From assembly GCF_001006285.1 (NCBI RefSeq), contig NZ_LBBT01000203.1:1-33284 (forward strand): 33,284 bases of DNA, read 5' to 3'. A program made the translations under genes and the position numbers. Source of the DNA: Paraclostridium benzoelyticum (GTDB taxonomy: Bacteria > Bacillota > Clostridia > Peptostreptococcales > Peptostreptococcaceae). Below the pieces are notes generated by a model that did not search any database, was not told the DNA's origin, and was given only the letters and a program-made list of their open reading frames with translations. The first letter of the stretch is position 1; every line of letters begins with the position of its first letter. Positions 18,819-26,487 of this stretch are shown here, piece by piece.

Positions 18819-19046
18819 ATGGGTAAAAAGAAGGTAGAAGATAATATAAAAAAAGTGACTAAACCAGTAACAGATGTAGGTAAAGAAGTTTTAAATGGAG
18901 CTGGAAATATAGGAAAAGAAACTATAAATACAGGGTTGAATGTAGGTAAAGATGTTATAAATGGAGTTGGAAACATAGCTAAGGAAACTATAAATACAGG
19001 GGCAAATGTAGGTAAAAAAGTTAAAGATAACATCAAAGGTAAATAG
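18819..19046 (+). CDS. Small LEA-like repeat protein
   Basis: 75 aa, basic and glycine-rich, no cysteine or membrane helix. The middle is two copies of a 22-residue unit, VGKEVLNGAGNIGKETINTG-LN and VGKDVINGVGNIAKETINTG-AN, and a third start VGKKVKDN; each unit is itself two 11-mers (VGKxVxNGxxN, IxKETINTGxN). Such 11-mer amphipathic repeats resemble group 3 LEA proteins and apolipoprotein-like proteins, which fold on membranes or when dried. The repeat is visible in the DNA as well (66-base period, about 18884-19015). The SD GGGAG is 10 bases before the ATG. The gene has its own terminator and a hairpin leader. A stress or spore role is inference. Confidence 0.75.
   Translation: MGKKKVEDNIKKVTKPVTDVGKEVLNGAGNIGKETINTGLNVGKDVINGVGNIAKETINTGANVGKKVKDNIKGK
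18884..19015 (+). repeat. 66-base tandem repeat inside the LEA-like gene
   Basis: Two near-identical units of 66 bases, each beginning near GTAGGTAAAGA and ending near AAATACAGGG plus four codons. They differ at scattered bases, which suggests an in-frame duplication followed by drift. Confidence 0.7.
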
Positions 19047-19053
19047 ATACACT

Positions 19054-19080
19054 AAAGGGAGTTTTATACTCCCTTTTATT
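19054..19080 (+). terminator. Terminator of the LEA-like gene
   Basis: Perfect 9-bp stem AAAGGGAGT (19054-19062) / ACTCCCTTT (19068-19076) with a T-rich tail. Confidence 0.85.
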
Positions 19081-19132
19081 GTGTAAATATTGGAATTAGC
19101 ACGATATTACATAAAACGACAAAAGAATGAGT

Positions 19133-19138
19133 TATAAT
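19133..19138 (+). promoter_or_regulatory. Possible -10 of the 95-aa gene / lacI-type regulator
   Basis: A perfect TATAAT lies 39 bases before the GTG start. The best -35 (TTACAT at 19107-19112) has a 20-base spacer, so this is tentative. Confidence 0.35.
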
Positions 19139-19176
19139 AATCAAGCACAATATAAAATTAGAAAGGAGAATTAAAA

Positions 19177-19464
19177 GTGGGGAATAAAATGGAATTACTA
19201 AAAAGCTCTTATGAACTATTATTAGAGGCTGATGAGGTGTTAAGATCCAATTTTGATTATGAAAGTATTTTAGAACATAGCTTTATAGATGAGGAAGAAG
19301 AAGTTATTTTTACAAAAGATACATTTGGAAATTACATACAATATGATATTAGTGATTGTTATACTCCTTTAATAAAAGCTTTAAAAACTTATAGATGTAA
19401 GGAAATAAGTGATATTTATAAAGAGTTAAAAAAAATAAGTATAGAGGCTGAAATATTTTGCTAA
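19177..19464 (+). CDS. Hypothetical acidic 95-aa protein
   Basis: Soluble acidic protein, rich in Glu and Tyr with predicted helices at both ends and no recognised motif. The GTG at 19177 has the SD AGGAG 8 bases upstream, better placed than for the ATG at 19189. The 34-base gap to the LacI-family gene without a terminator suggests that both are on one transcript. Nothing in the sequence links it to sugar use. Codon use is like its neighbours. Confidence 0.65.
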   Translation: MGNKMELLKSSYELLLEADEVLRSNFDYESILEHSFIDEEEEVIFTKDTFGNYIQYDISDCYTPLIKALKTYRCKEISDIYKELKKISIEAEIFC

Positions 19465-19498
19465 ATAATAAAAATAAAAAATATTGAGGGTATTTGGT

Positions 19499-20503
19499 AT
19501 GATTAAAGTAACTATAAAAGATGTTGCAAAAGAGGCAGGAGTTGCAACTTCTACAGTGTCTAGAGTTTTGTCTAATAATCCTAAAATTAGTGAAGAAACT
19601 AAAGCTAAGGTCAATGAAGCAATAAAAAAGTTAAATTACAAACCTAATGCAATTGCAAGAAGTCTTGCAAATAATAAAACAAAAATATTGGGAGTAGTTT
19701 TACCAAGTGAAGCAGATGACTTACTTACAAATCCATTTTTTATAAATGCCATGAAGGGGATGAGTATTTATGCACAAAATAAAAACTATTATATTACATA
19801 TGTGTTTGCAAAAGATGGAAAAAATGAGTTTGAAAGTATAAAAGAAATTACTAACACTAACTTAATTGAAGGAATTATACTTCTAAGAGTAAATGAAAAT
19901 GATGAAAGTATTAAGTTTTTAAACAATATAGAATTTCCTTTTGTAGCAATAGGAAGGCCCGAAAAAACAGAAGATATATTGTGGGTGGATAATGATAATT
20001 TCCAGGCTATGTATAATGTAGTAAATAGGCTTATTCAAAAAGGACATAAAAAAATAGGATTTATAGGAGCTATAAAAACTTTGAATATGTCAAAAGACAG
20101 ATTGAAAGGATATAAAATGGCTTTGGAAGTGAATGGATTAAATTATGATGAAGATTTAGTTATACATAAGCAACTTTTTAAAGAAAATACAGGATATGAT
20201 GCAGCTAAAGAATTGTTAAGAAAAAATGAGATTACAGCTATTGTAACTACAGATGATTTATTGGCATTTGGAGTGTCTCAGTTACTAAATGAAAAAAATT
20301 TAGAAAAAATATCATTAGTTGGATTTAATAATATCCAACTTTCAAAATACCAGACACCACCATTAGCATCTGTAGATATAAATGCAGATGATCTAGGATA
20401 CTATGCTGCAAAACTACTTATTGAAAAATTAGAAAATCAAGACACAGTAAATACACATTACATAGTAAATACAGAGTTTATAGAAAGAGAATCTTTTAAA
20501 TAA
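19499..20503 (+). CDS. LacI-family transcriptional regulator of the alpha-glucoside locus
   Basis: 334 aa. The N-terminal helix-turn-helix (VTIKDVAKEAGVATSTVSRVL) and hinge helix (PNAIARSLANNKT) precede a periplasmic-binding-protein-like sensor domain (about 60-334) with GHKKIGFIGA and TTDDLLAFGVSQLL. I chose ATG 19499 (SD GAGGGT 7 bases upstream) over a TTG at 19484. It lies just upstream of a PTS permease, a GH13 glucosidase and a sugar acetyltransferase, so a MalR-like repressor responding to a maltose-type sugar is likely. Two matching palindromes around the PTS promoter are the probable operators. Direct evidence for the inducer is lacking. Confidence 0.88.
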   Translation: MIKVTIKDVAKEAGVATSTVSRVLSNNPKISEETKAKVNEAIKKLNYKPNAIARSLANNKTKILGVVLPSEADDLLTNPFFINAMKGMSIYAQNKNYYITYVFAKDGKNEFESIKEITNTNLIEGIILLRVNENDESIKFLNNIEFPFVAIGRPEKTEDILWVDNDNFQAMYNVVNRLIQKGHKKIGFIGAIKTLNMSKDRLKGYKMALEVNGLNYDEDLVIHKQLFKENTGYDAAKELLRKNEITAIVTTDDLLAFGVSQLLNEKNLEKISLVGFNNIQLSKYQTPPLASVDINADDLGYYAAKLLIEKLENQDTVNTHYIVNTEFIERESFK

Positions 20504-20504
20504 A

Positions 20505-20551
20505 TTATATATAGAAGGTTTAAGACTGTCTTAAACTATTCTATATATAAT
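20505..20551 (+). terminator. Long hairpin after the LacI-family gene
   Basis: An inverted repeat joins ATTATATATAGAA and GTTTAAGAC on the left with TCTTAAAC and TTCTATATATAAT on the right (about 22 bp with one bulge). It lacks a U-tract, so termination may be inefficient; it could also be a structural element between regulator and operator. Confidence 0.5.
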
Positions 20552-20571
20552 AGATGTGTATAATAGATTTG

Positions 20572-20585
20572 TGCAAATGGTTGCA
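20572..20585. promoter_or_regulatory. Upstream operator, TGCAA-N4-TTGCA
   Basis: TGCAAATGGTTGCA has the same 5-bp half-sites and 4-base centre as the palindrome at 20720-20733. It lies 64 bases before the -10/-35 unit of the PTS gene. Confidence 0.5.
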
Positions 20586-20635
20586 TTATTGAAATTAATG
20601 ATTTGTATCAAATTTACAAAAAAATTAAAAAAATC

Positions 20636-20664
20636 TTGAAAACATTTTCATGAGGTGTTATAAT
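20636..20664 (+). promoter_or_regulatory. Strong promoter of the PTS/alpha-glucoside operon
   Basis: TTGAAA (20636-20641), exact 17-base spacer, TATAAT (20659-20664) with a TGt extension. The leader to the start codon is about 105 bases and contains the main operator. Confidence 0.8.
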
Positions 20665-20716
20665 TTGCTTATAATAAAGGTGAGAAATAAAAAAGTTGTA
20701 TATTTTTTTACTATTT

Positions 20717-20734
20717 AATGCAATCGATTGCATT
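20717..20734. promoter_or_regulatory. LacI/CcpA-type operator (perfect palindrome)
   Basis: AATGCAATCGATTGCATT is an 18-bp perfect palindrome with the central CG typical of LacI-family operators. It also fits the cre consensus WTGNAANCGNWNNCW, so CcpA could bind as well as the local regulator. It lies about 45-60 bases downstream of the expected start of transcription, in roadblock position. Confidence 0.75.
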
Positions 20735-20776
20735 AGGTAGAGACAATACTTAAATTAAAAAGGAGATGAGTTTAAA

Positions 20777-22432
20777 ATGAGTAGTAAAACAAAATTAATT
20801 TCATTTGACTTTTGGCAAAAGCTAGGTAAAGCTTTATTAGTGGTTATAGCGGTTATGCCAGCAGCAGGGCTTATGGTTTCTATAGGAAAACTTATAGGTA
20901 TGTCATCTGATGCTCACTTAATAATGACAACAGCAAAAGTTGTGGAAGATATAGGTTGGGGAATAATTGGAAACCTACATATACTATTTGCTGTTGCAAT
21001 AGGAGGATCTTGGGCAAAAGAAAGAGCAGGAGGAGCTTTTGCTGCTGTAATTGCATTTATATTAATAAATCGTATCACGGGAGTTGTACTTGGTGTAAAT
21101 GCAGATATGCTTTTAGATCCACAAGCAACAGTAACTTCTTTAACAGGATCTACACTTTTAGTTAAAGATTATTTCACATCTATATTAGGTGCACCAGCAC
21201 TTAACATGGGAGTGTTTGTTGGTATAATATCAGGGTTTATGGGAGCTGTACTTTATAATAAATTCTACAACTTTGATAAACTTCCTAAGGCTTTAGCATT
21301 TTTCAATGGAAAACGTTTTGTTCCGTTTGTTGTTATATTAGGTTCTGTAATAACTGCAATTATATTATCTATAATTTGGCCATTTGCACAGGGAGCTTTA
21401 AATGCTTTTGGTATGTGGATTGCATCTTCTAAAGATACTGCTCCGGTTTTAGCGCCATTTGTATATGGAACACTTGAAAGATTATTACTACCATTTGGAC
21501 TTCATCATATGATAACTGTGCCTATGAACTATACAGAACTTGGAGGTATATATCATATTGCAACAGGCGCAGCTGCAGGAACTACAGTTGCAGGACAAGA
21601 TCCATTATGGCTTGCATGGATAACTGATTTAATTAACTTTAAATCTGCAGGAGATATGGCATCGTATAAAGAGTTATTAACAAGTATAACACCAGCTCGT
21701 TTTAAAGCAGGGCAGGTTATATTATCAACTGCATCACTTGCAGGTATATCTTTAGCAATGTACAAAAATGTTGATAAAGATAAAGCTAAAAATTACAAAC
21801 CTATATTTATATCTGCTATGCTAGCATGTTTCTTAACTGGGGTTACAGAACCAATAGAATTTATGTTTATGTTTATATCACCAGTTTTATATATAGTTTA
21901 TGCAATTCTTACAGGACTTGCATTTGCACTTGCAGATATAATTCACTTAAGAGTGCATGCTTTTGGATTTATAGAATTTTTAACTCGTACTCCAATGCTT
22001 GTTAAAGCAGGACTTACAATGGATTTAGTTAACTTCTTTATATCATGTGTTGTATTTTTCTTACTAAACTTTGGAATATTCAATTTCTTAATCAAGAAGT
22101 TTAATATTGCAACACCAGGACGTAAAGGAAACTATATAGAAGAAAGTAACGAAGAAGAGAGCAAAAAGGTAGATACTAACAACATAGCTCAAGATGTATT
22201 ATCAAGTAAAATAATCAACTTACTTGGAGGAGCTGATAATATAGAAGACGTAGATGCATGTATGACTAGATTAAGAGTAACTGTAAAAGATGTGAGCTTG
22301 GTTGGAAGTGAAAAAGATTGGAAGGCACTTGGTGCATTAGGACTTATTGTCAAAGATAGAGGGGTCCAAGCGATATATGGACCAAAGGCTGATGTTTTAA
22401 AATCTAATATATTAGATATGTTAGGAGTGTAA
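20777..22432 (+). CDS. PTS permease IIC-IIB, glucose/maltose (alpha-glucoside) type
   Basis: 551 aa. The IIC domain (1 to about 430) has about ten membrane segments and family blocks such as GTLERLLLPFGLHHMITVPMNY and TGVTEPIEFMFMF. The IIB domain (about 465-551) has the phosphorylated Cys495 in DVDACMTRLRVTVKD. No IIA domain is present and none is encoded nearby, so a IIA from elsewhere, for instance a glucose-type IIA, must supply phosphate. Sugar would enter as the 6-phosphate. The downstream glucosidase and acetyltransferase point to maltose or a similar alpha-glucoside rather than glucose. SD AGGAGATG precedes the ATG. It is the first gene of the operon, behind a strong regulated promoter. 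Confidence 0.88.
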   Translation: MSSKTKLISFDFWQKLGKALLVVIAVMPAAGLMVSIGKLIGMSSDAHLIMTTAKVVEDIGWGIIGNLHILFAVAIGGSWAKERAGGAFAAVIAFILINRITGVVLGVNADMLLDPQATVTSLTGSTLLVKDYFTSILGAPALNMGVFVGIISGFMGAVLYNKFYNFDKLPKALAFFNGKRFVPFVVILGSVITAIILSIIWPFAQGALNAFGMWIASSKDTAPVLAPFVYGTLERLLLPFGLHHMITVPMNYTELGGIYHIATGAAAGTTVAGQDPLWLAWITDLINFKSAGDMASYKELLTSITPARFKAGQVILSTASLAGISLAMYKNVDKDKAKNYKPIFISAMLACFLTGVTEPIEFMFMFISPVLYIVYAILTGLAFALADIIHLRVHAFGFIEFLTRTPMLVKAGLTMDLVNFFISCVVFFLLNFGIFNFLIKKFNIATPGRKGNYIEESNEEESKKVDTNNIAQDVLSSKIINLLGGADNIEDVDACMTRLRVTVKDVSLVGSEKDWKALGALGLIVKDRGVQAIYGPKADVLKSNILDMLGV

Positions 22433-22436
22433 AACA

Positions 22437-23225
22437 GTGAAGCTTTTAACATTGAATTGCCACTCTTGGCAAGAAGAAAATCAAATTGAAAAAATATCTT
22501 ATATAGCTAAGGTCATAAATGAAAAAGAATATGACGCTATAGCTCTTCAAGAAGTAAGTCAATTAATATGTTCAGATATAGCTTATGATAATGTGAAAGC
22601 AAATAACTTTGCATTGTTACTTCAAGATGAATTAAAAAAACTTGGAAATGAGAATTATACACTCCATTGGGATGTTGCTCATATAGGTTATGATATATAT
22701 GAAGAGGGGCTTTGTCTTATGACAAAGCTTCCTATAGTTAAAAAGGATAGTTTTAACATATCTATAAGTGAGGATATCAATTTTTGGAAAACTAGGAAAA
22801 TAGTTAAGTTAAATGTAGTTTATAACAATTATGAAATTAGTTTATATTCGTGTCATTTAGGATGGTGGAATGATGATGAAGAGCCATTCAAAGAACAGTT
22901 TGATAAACTTTTTATGCAAATTGAAAATGATAAATTTGCATTTGTGATGGGGGATTTTAACAATAATGCTAATGTAGAAAATGAAGGATATGATTATATT
23001 TGTGAAAAATTATTTGACACATATAATTTATCAAATAATAAAGATTCAGGAATAACTGTAAAAGGAAAAATTGCAGGGTGGGATAAAAATAAAGAAAACT
23101 TAAGGCTAGATTTAATTCTTTCAAATAAAGAAATCAAAGTAGAAAGTTCTAATGTTATTTTTAATGGAATAAATAAAAATGTGGTATCAGACCATTATGG
23201 GGTAGAGGTAGTTGTAAATATATAG
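22437..23225 (+). CDS. Endonuclease/exonuclease/phosphatase-fold hydrolase, possible maltose-6'-phosphate phosphatase
   Basis: 262 aa with the metal-dependent EEP fold: LTLNCHSW at the start, the QEVS metal-binding Glu, the SCHLGWW block, MGDFNN (Asp-x-Asn) and the C-terminal SDHYGVEV (Asp-His pair). No signal peptide, so it is cytoplasmic. The start is GTG 22437, 4 bases after the PTS stop, with SD GGAGTG in the end of the PTS gene, so translation is probably coupled. In Enterococcus and Lactobacillus, MapP removes phosphate from maltose-6'-phosphate made by a PTS; to my knowledge it belongs to this kind of fold. The location between a PTS and an unphosphorylated-sugar glucosidase suits that role. 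The assignment rests on context; a nuclease or other phosphoesterase is possible. Confidence 0.75.
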   Translation: MKLLTLNCHSWQEENQIEKISYIAKVINEKEYDAIALQEVSQLICSDIAYDNVKANNFALLLQDELKKLGNENYTLHWDVAHIGYDIYEEGLCLMTKLPIVKKDSFNISISEDINFWKTRKIVKLNVVYNNYEISLYSCHLGWWNDDEEPFKEQFDKLFMQIENDKFAFVMGDFNNNANVENEGYDYICEKLFDTYNLSNNKDSGITVKGKIAGWDKNKENLRLDLILSNKEIKVESSNVIFNGINKNVVSDHYGVEVVVNI

Positions 23226-23234
23226 TTTATAAGG

Positions 23235-23325
23235 TGGTTTGAAGTCAATAAATTTGCTTCCTTCACACAAAGTACAAAAAACGTACTTTAAGTGTTTCGT
23301 CAGCAAATATATTAACTTCAAACCA
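23235..23325. repeat. Nested palindromic element between phosphatase and glucosidase genes
   Basis: Three inverted repeats lie inside one another: TGGTTTGAAGT / ACTTCAAACCA (23235-23245 / 23315-23325), ATTTGCT / AGCAAAT (23252-23258 / 23302-23308) and AAAGTAC / GTACTTT (23269-23275 / 23283-23289). It could be a small mobile palindrome (MITE or REP-like) or an RNA element that sets the expression of the glucosidase relative to the upstream genes. No U-tract follows the structure. Confidence 0.65.
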
Positions 23326-23378
23326 TTATATTAGCAATGGGTGAAGAAGAAAATGGAAAGTTATGGAGGTTGATATAT

Positions 23379-25040
23379 ATGAAAAAGACTTGGTGGAAAG
23401 AAGCCGTAGCTTATCAAGTTTATCCTAGAAGTTTTAAAGATTCTAATGGAGATGGAATTGGAGATTTAAGGGGGATTATACAAAAGTTAGATTATATAAA
23501 AGATTTAGGTATAGATGTAATATGGGTTTCACCTTTTTATAAGTCTCCTAATGATGATAATGGATATGATATTAGTGACTATAGAGATATTATGGATGAA
23601 TTTGGTAGTATGAAAGATTTTGATGAACTATTAGATGAAGTTCATAAAAGAGGAATGAAGTTAATTATAGATTTAGTAATAAATCATACTAGTGATGAAC
23701 ATCCTTGGTTTGTGGAATCTAGATCTTCTAAAGATAGCAAAAAGCGAGATTGGTATATATGGAAAGATGGAAAGGATAGTAAAGAACCAAATAACTGGGA
23801 AAGTATATTTGGAGGATCTGCATGGGTTAAAGATGATCTAACAGATCAATACTATTTACATCTTTTTACTAAAAAGCAGCCAGATTTAAACTGGGAAAAT
23901 AAAGATATGAGATTAGCAATATATGACATGATGAACTGGTGGTTAGAAAAAGGGATAGATGGATTTAGAGTAGATGCGATTAGTCATATAAACAAAGAAA
24001 AAGGGCTTTTAGATATGCCAAATCCAGACAATTTAAAATATGTTTCGTGTTTTGAAAAGCATATGAATGTAGATGGAATCCACAATTATTTAAAAGAGAT
24101 AAAAGAAAATACTTATGGAAATTATGATGTTATGACAGTTGGAGAAGCTAATGGAGTAACTCCTGAAGATGCTCATCTTTGGGTATCACAAAAAGATGGT
24201 AAGTTTGATATGGTATTTCAGTTTGAGCATTTAGATTTATGGAATAGTGATATGGATAAGACTCTTGATTTAGTTGAATTTAAAAAAGTATTAAGCAAAT
24301 GGCAAACCAATTTACATGGATTAGGATGGAATGCTTTATTCATAGAAAATCATGATATACCTAGGATTGTATCTATGTTAGGTAATGATAAAGAGTATTG
24401 GTATGAAAGTGCTACGTGCTTAGGTCTTATGTATTTTATGCAAGAGGGGACTCCTTTTATATATCAAGGTCAAGAAATAGGGATGACAAATGTAGAGTTT
24501 AAAAATATTGAAGATTATAATGATGTGAAAACTAAAAATAATTATTATATAGGGTTAGATTCAGGGGATAGTCATGAAGAACTTATGAAACGAGCATGGA
24601 GGTTATCTAGAGACAATGCCAGAACTCCTATGCAGTGGAACAGTAGTGATTTTGGAGGGTTTAGTAGTGTAACACCTTGGATAGGAATAAATCCAAACTA
24701 TAAAAATATAAATGTTGAAAATCAAATAATGGATAAAAACTCTATATTAAACTTTTATAAAAGTATGATTAAAATTAGAAAAGAATATGAAGCTTTAATA
24801 TATGGTGAGTATAAATTAATATTAGAAAATAATACAAATATATATGCATATGAAAGAGTATTAGATGATAGTAAATTTTTAGTAATTAGCAATATGTCTA
24901 ATGATAATGTTTTATACAATTACGATGAAGTAAAATTAAATTACAAAAACTTAATTTTATCAAATATAGAAGTAAAAGAGCATGATATAATAAGTTCGAT
25001 GAATTTAAAACCTTGGGAATGTAGATTATATAAAATATAA
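23379..25040 (+). CDS. malL: GH13 alpha-glucosidase (exo-alpha-1,4-glucosidase / oligo-1,6-glucosidase family)
   Basis: 553 aa, cytoplasmic. TIM-barrel signatures: [43 protein letters not shown] with nucleophile D199, TVGEANG with acid/base E256, and ENHDIPR with D326. The residue after the nucleophile is Ala, as in alpha-1,4-specific members; typical oligo-1,6-glucosidases have Val. This favours maltose and malto-oligosaccharides over isomaltose, although the prediction is rough. Trehalose-6-phosphate hydrolases share the fold but usually differ in these blocks. I chose ATG 23379 with SD GGAGG 9 bases before it; an ATG at 23337 has no SD and adds an unrelated 14 residues. It should release glucose from the sugar taken up by the PTS at 20777. 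Confidence 0.88.
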   Translation: MKKTWWKEAVAYQVYPRSFKDSNGDGIGDLRGIIQKLDYIKDLGIDVIWVSPFYKSPNDDNGYDISDYRDIMDEFGSMKDFDELLDEVHKRGMKLIIDLVINHTSDEHPWFVESRSSKDSKKRDWYIWKDGKDSKEPNNWESIFGGSAWVKDDLTDQYYLHLFTKKQPDLNWENKDMRLAIYDMMNWWLEKGIDGFRVDAISHINKEKGLLDMPNPDNLKYVSCFEKHMNVDGIHNYLKEIKENTYGNYDVMTVGEANGVTPEDAHLWVSQKDGKFDMVFQFEHLDLWNSDMDKTLDLVEFKKVLSKWQTNLHGLGWNALFIENHDIPRIVSMLGNDKEYWYESATCLGLMYFMQEGTPFIYQGQEIGMTNVEFKNIEDYNDVKTKNNYYIGLDSGDSHEELMKRAWRLSRDNARTPMQWNSSDFGGFSSVTPWIGINPNYKNINVENQIMDKNSILNFYKSMIKIRKEYEALIYGEYKLILENNTNIYAYERVLDDSKFLVISNMSNDNVLYNYDEVKLNYKNLILSNIEVKEHDIISSMNLKPWECRLYKI

Positions 25041-25054
25041 TAAGGGGTATTTAT

Positions 25055-25606
25055 ATGACTGAAAAAGAAAAAATGCTAAAAGGAGATGCATATATTGCAT
25101 CTGATCCAGAGCTAGTAAAAGATAGACAACAAGCTAGGATATTAACAAGATTATATAATCAAACTATAGATACTGATGATTATACAAAAAATGAAATTTT
25201 AAGAAAGCTACTTGGATCTACCGGTGAAAATGTATATATAGAACCAAGTTTTAAATGTGATTATGGTTACAATATACATTTAGGCGAAAATTTTTATGCT
25301 AATTTTGATTGTATAATGTTAGATGTATGCGAAATTAAAATTGGTAAAAATGCAATGTTAGCACCAAATGTTCAAATATACACAGCTTATCATCCTATAG
25401 ATCCTAAATTAAGAATTTCAGGAATCGAATATGGATCTCCAGTAACAATAGGAGATAATGTATGGATAGGTGGGGGTGCTATAATAAACCCAGGTGTAAA
25501 TATAGGCGATAATGTTGTTATAGGATCTGGTAGTGTTGTTACAAAAGATATACCATCTAATTGTGTAGCTGTAGGAAGTCCGTGTAAAGTAATTAAAAAT
25601 ATTTAA
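25055..25606 (+). CDS. maa: Maltose/galactoside O-acetyltransferase (left-handed beta-helix)
   Basis: 183 aa. The N-terminal mac domain ([30 protein letters not shown]) is followed by hexapeptide repeats (about 70-175) of the LbH type and the catalytic-region YTAYHPIDP with His. This is the usual length and layout of maltose and thiogalactoside acetyltransferases, which use acetyl-CoA to acetylate excess sugar, possibly to detoxify it for export. It is 14 bases downstream of the glucosidase with SD AAGGGG, so it is the last gene of the maltose-type operon. The true acceptor sugar is unknown. Confidence 0.9.
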   Translation: MTEKEKMLKGDAYIASDPELVKDRQQARILTRLYNQTIDTDDYTKNEILRKLLGSTGENVYIEPSFKCDYGYNIHLGENFYANFDCIMLDVCEIKIGKNAMLAPNVQIYTAYHPIDPKLRISGIEYGSPVTIGDNVWIGGGAIINPGVNIGDNVVIGSGSVVTKDIPSNCVAVGSPCKVIKNI

Positions 25607-25607
25607 A

Positions 25608-25750
25608 TAAAAAATTCGCTTTGCTCATGTCGCCAACGACTATGTCCGTTGCTCAAAATATCATTTTTTACTTTCGACAAAACATTTGTATAACTACGTT
25701 GTATAAGTTATCCACAAACATTTGTTAAGTATGATTTCCTTAAGCGTAAA
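25608..25750. other. Complex intergenic region with a perfect DnaA box
   Basis: The left part (25613-25655) is GC-richer than the surroundings and has TTGCTCA twice and a CAACG / CGTTG inverted repeat. The right part is bounded by CATTTTTTAC (25662-25671) and GTAAAAAATG (25746-25755). Inside, ACATTTGT occurs twice in direct orientation and TTATCCACA at 25708-25716 matches the DnaA box exactly, with a one-mismatch box (TTTGTATAA, minus strand) at 25685-25693. No gene is seen. Confidence 0.5.
25708..25716 (+). promoter_or_regulatory. Perfect DnaA box
   Basis: TTATCCACA equals the bacterial DnaA-box consensus. It is one isolated perfect site with degenerate neighbours, so it is not an origin by itself; a DnaA-titration or regulatory role is possible. 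Confidence 0.4.
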
Positions 25751-25785
25751 AAATGGCTATCTTATTAAGATAGCCATTTAATTTT
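25751..25785. terminator. Bidirectional terminator between maa and the tetR-type gene
   Basis: Stem AAATGGCTATCT (25751-25762) / AGATAGCCATTT (25768-25779), with A-run before and TTTTTT after. It overlaps the stop codon of the minus-strand TetR gene. Confidence 0.85.
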
Positions 25786-26368
25786 TTATAACTGAATTAG
25801 AAATAGAAACTATAATATTAGATGTTATACAAGCTAACTCATAAGGTGTTTCAACCATTCCATCTTCAAGCCATCTGGATATAATTCCAATATGCATGGA
25901 TGTTGCTGTTTCAATTAAATATTTTAGAGGGATACAAAATGCATCTGGAGTTTTTATTACAGATATTTTTTTTATCAACTCTTCAATTAGACTTTTAAAT
26001 TTTAAATGAAAGTTTAAGTCTCCATTTCCGCCTAGTATAACTTTTACAAAGTCAGAGTTTTTACCTATACATTCATAAACGCAGCTTAAAAAAGGAATTA
26101 TAGTAGTTGCATCTTGTATGGGTAAAGATTGAGGGTTAAATATTTTAAATGCATCAGCTAATACTTCTCTTATTTCGTTTAATATATCATTTTGACTTTG
26201 TTCTAATAAATCGTATTTATCCATGTAATGTAGGTAAAAAGTAGCTCTGTTAATGTTAGCTTTGTCAGTAATATCTTTTATAGTAATTTTATCAAATGGT
26301 TTTTCTTTCATTAATGATGTTAAAGATTTTTTAATTACACTTCTAGTTTTTAAAATTCTTCTATCCAT
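25778..26368 (-). CDS. TetR/AcrR-family regulator of the adjacent ABC exporter
   Basis: 196 aa. The N-terminal TetR helix-turn-helix spans about residues 5-55 (TRSVIKKSLTSLMKEKPFDKITIKDITDKANINRATFYLHYMDKYDLL, split over helices 1-4). The C-terminal part resembles the TetR_C domain often paired with this DNA-binding form, and should bind a hydrophobic ligand. SD AGGAGG precedes the ATG. It is divergent from the ABC genes, with two palindromes in the 154-base gap, so it most likely represses both itself and the exporter and is released by the exported compound. The inducer cannot be told from the sequence. Confidence 0.87.
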   Translation of the reverse strand: MDRRILKTRSVIKKSLTSLMKEKPFDKITIKDITDKANINRATFYLHYMDKYDLLEQSQNDILNEIREVLADAFKIFNPQSLPIQDATTIIPFLSCVYECIGKNSDFVKVILGGNGDLNFHLKFKSLIEELIKKISVIKTPDAFCIPLKYLIETATSMHIGIISRWLEDGMVETPYELACITSNIIVSISNSVIKN

Positions 26369-26408
26369 AATATCCTCCTAAACTAAATATAATCAACAAA
26401 ATCATGAA

Positions 26409-26430
26409 ATGTGTTTAATAATAAACACAT
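26409..26430. promoter_or_regulatory. Palindromic operator candidate 1 (ATGTGTTTA-N4-TAAACACAT)
   Basis: Perfect 9-bp arms with a 4-base centre, 40-60 bases before the tetR-type start codon. Probable operator for autoregulation. Confidence 0.6.
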
Positions 26431-26446
26431 CGAGAGTTTTTAATTA

Positions 26447-26474
26447 TTGTTATATATTATGACTTAATTATAAT
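26447..26474 (+). promoter_or_regulatory. Promoter of the ABC exporter operon
   Basis: TTGTTA (26447-26452), a 16-base spacer and TATAAT (26469-26474); a second TATAAT follows directly at 26475-26480. Operator 2 begins 14 bases after the first -10. Confidence 0.5.
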
Positions 26475-26487
26475 TATAATATAAGGA

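Noticed and set aside
18884-19015. CRISPR-like repeat
   Set aside because: There are only two 66-base units in direct contact, in frame within a gene; no spacers and no cas genes.
18812-19036. Minus-strand frame with repeated SLPTFNPVFIVSFPIF-type units
   Set aside because: The repeats are the shadow of the LEA-like gene's 66-base repeat; the plus-strand gene has SD, hairpin leader and terminator.
20665-20776. Leader of the PTS gene as an antiterminator (RAT/T-box/riboswitch) element
   Set aside because: The only clear structure is the operator palindrome; no terminator with U-tract and no BglG-type regulator is present.
23226-23378. The nested palindrome as an ordinary terminator or riboswitch
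   Set aside because: No U-tract follows the stem, and I recognise no conserved riboswitch core; kept as a repeat/structural element.
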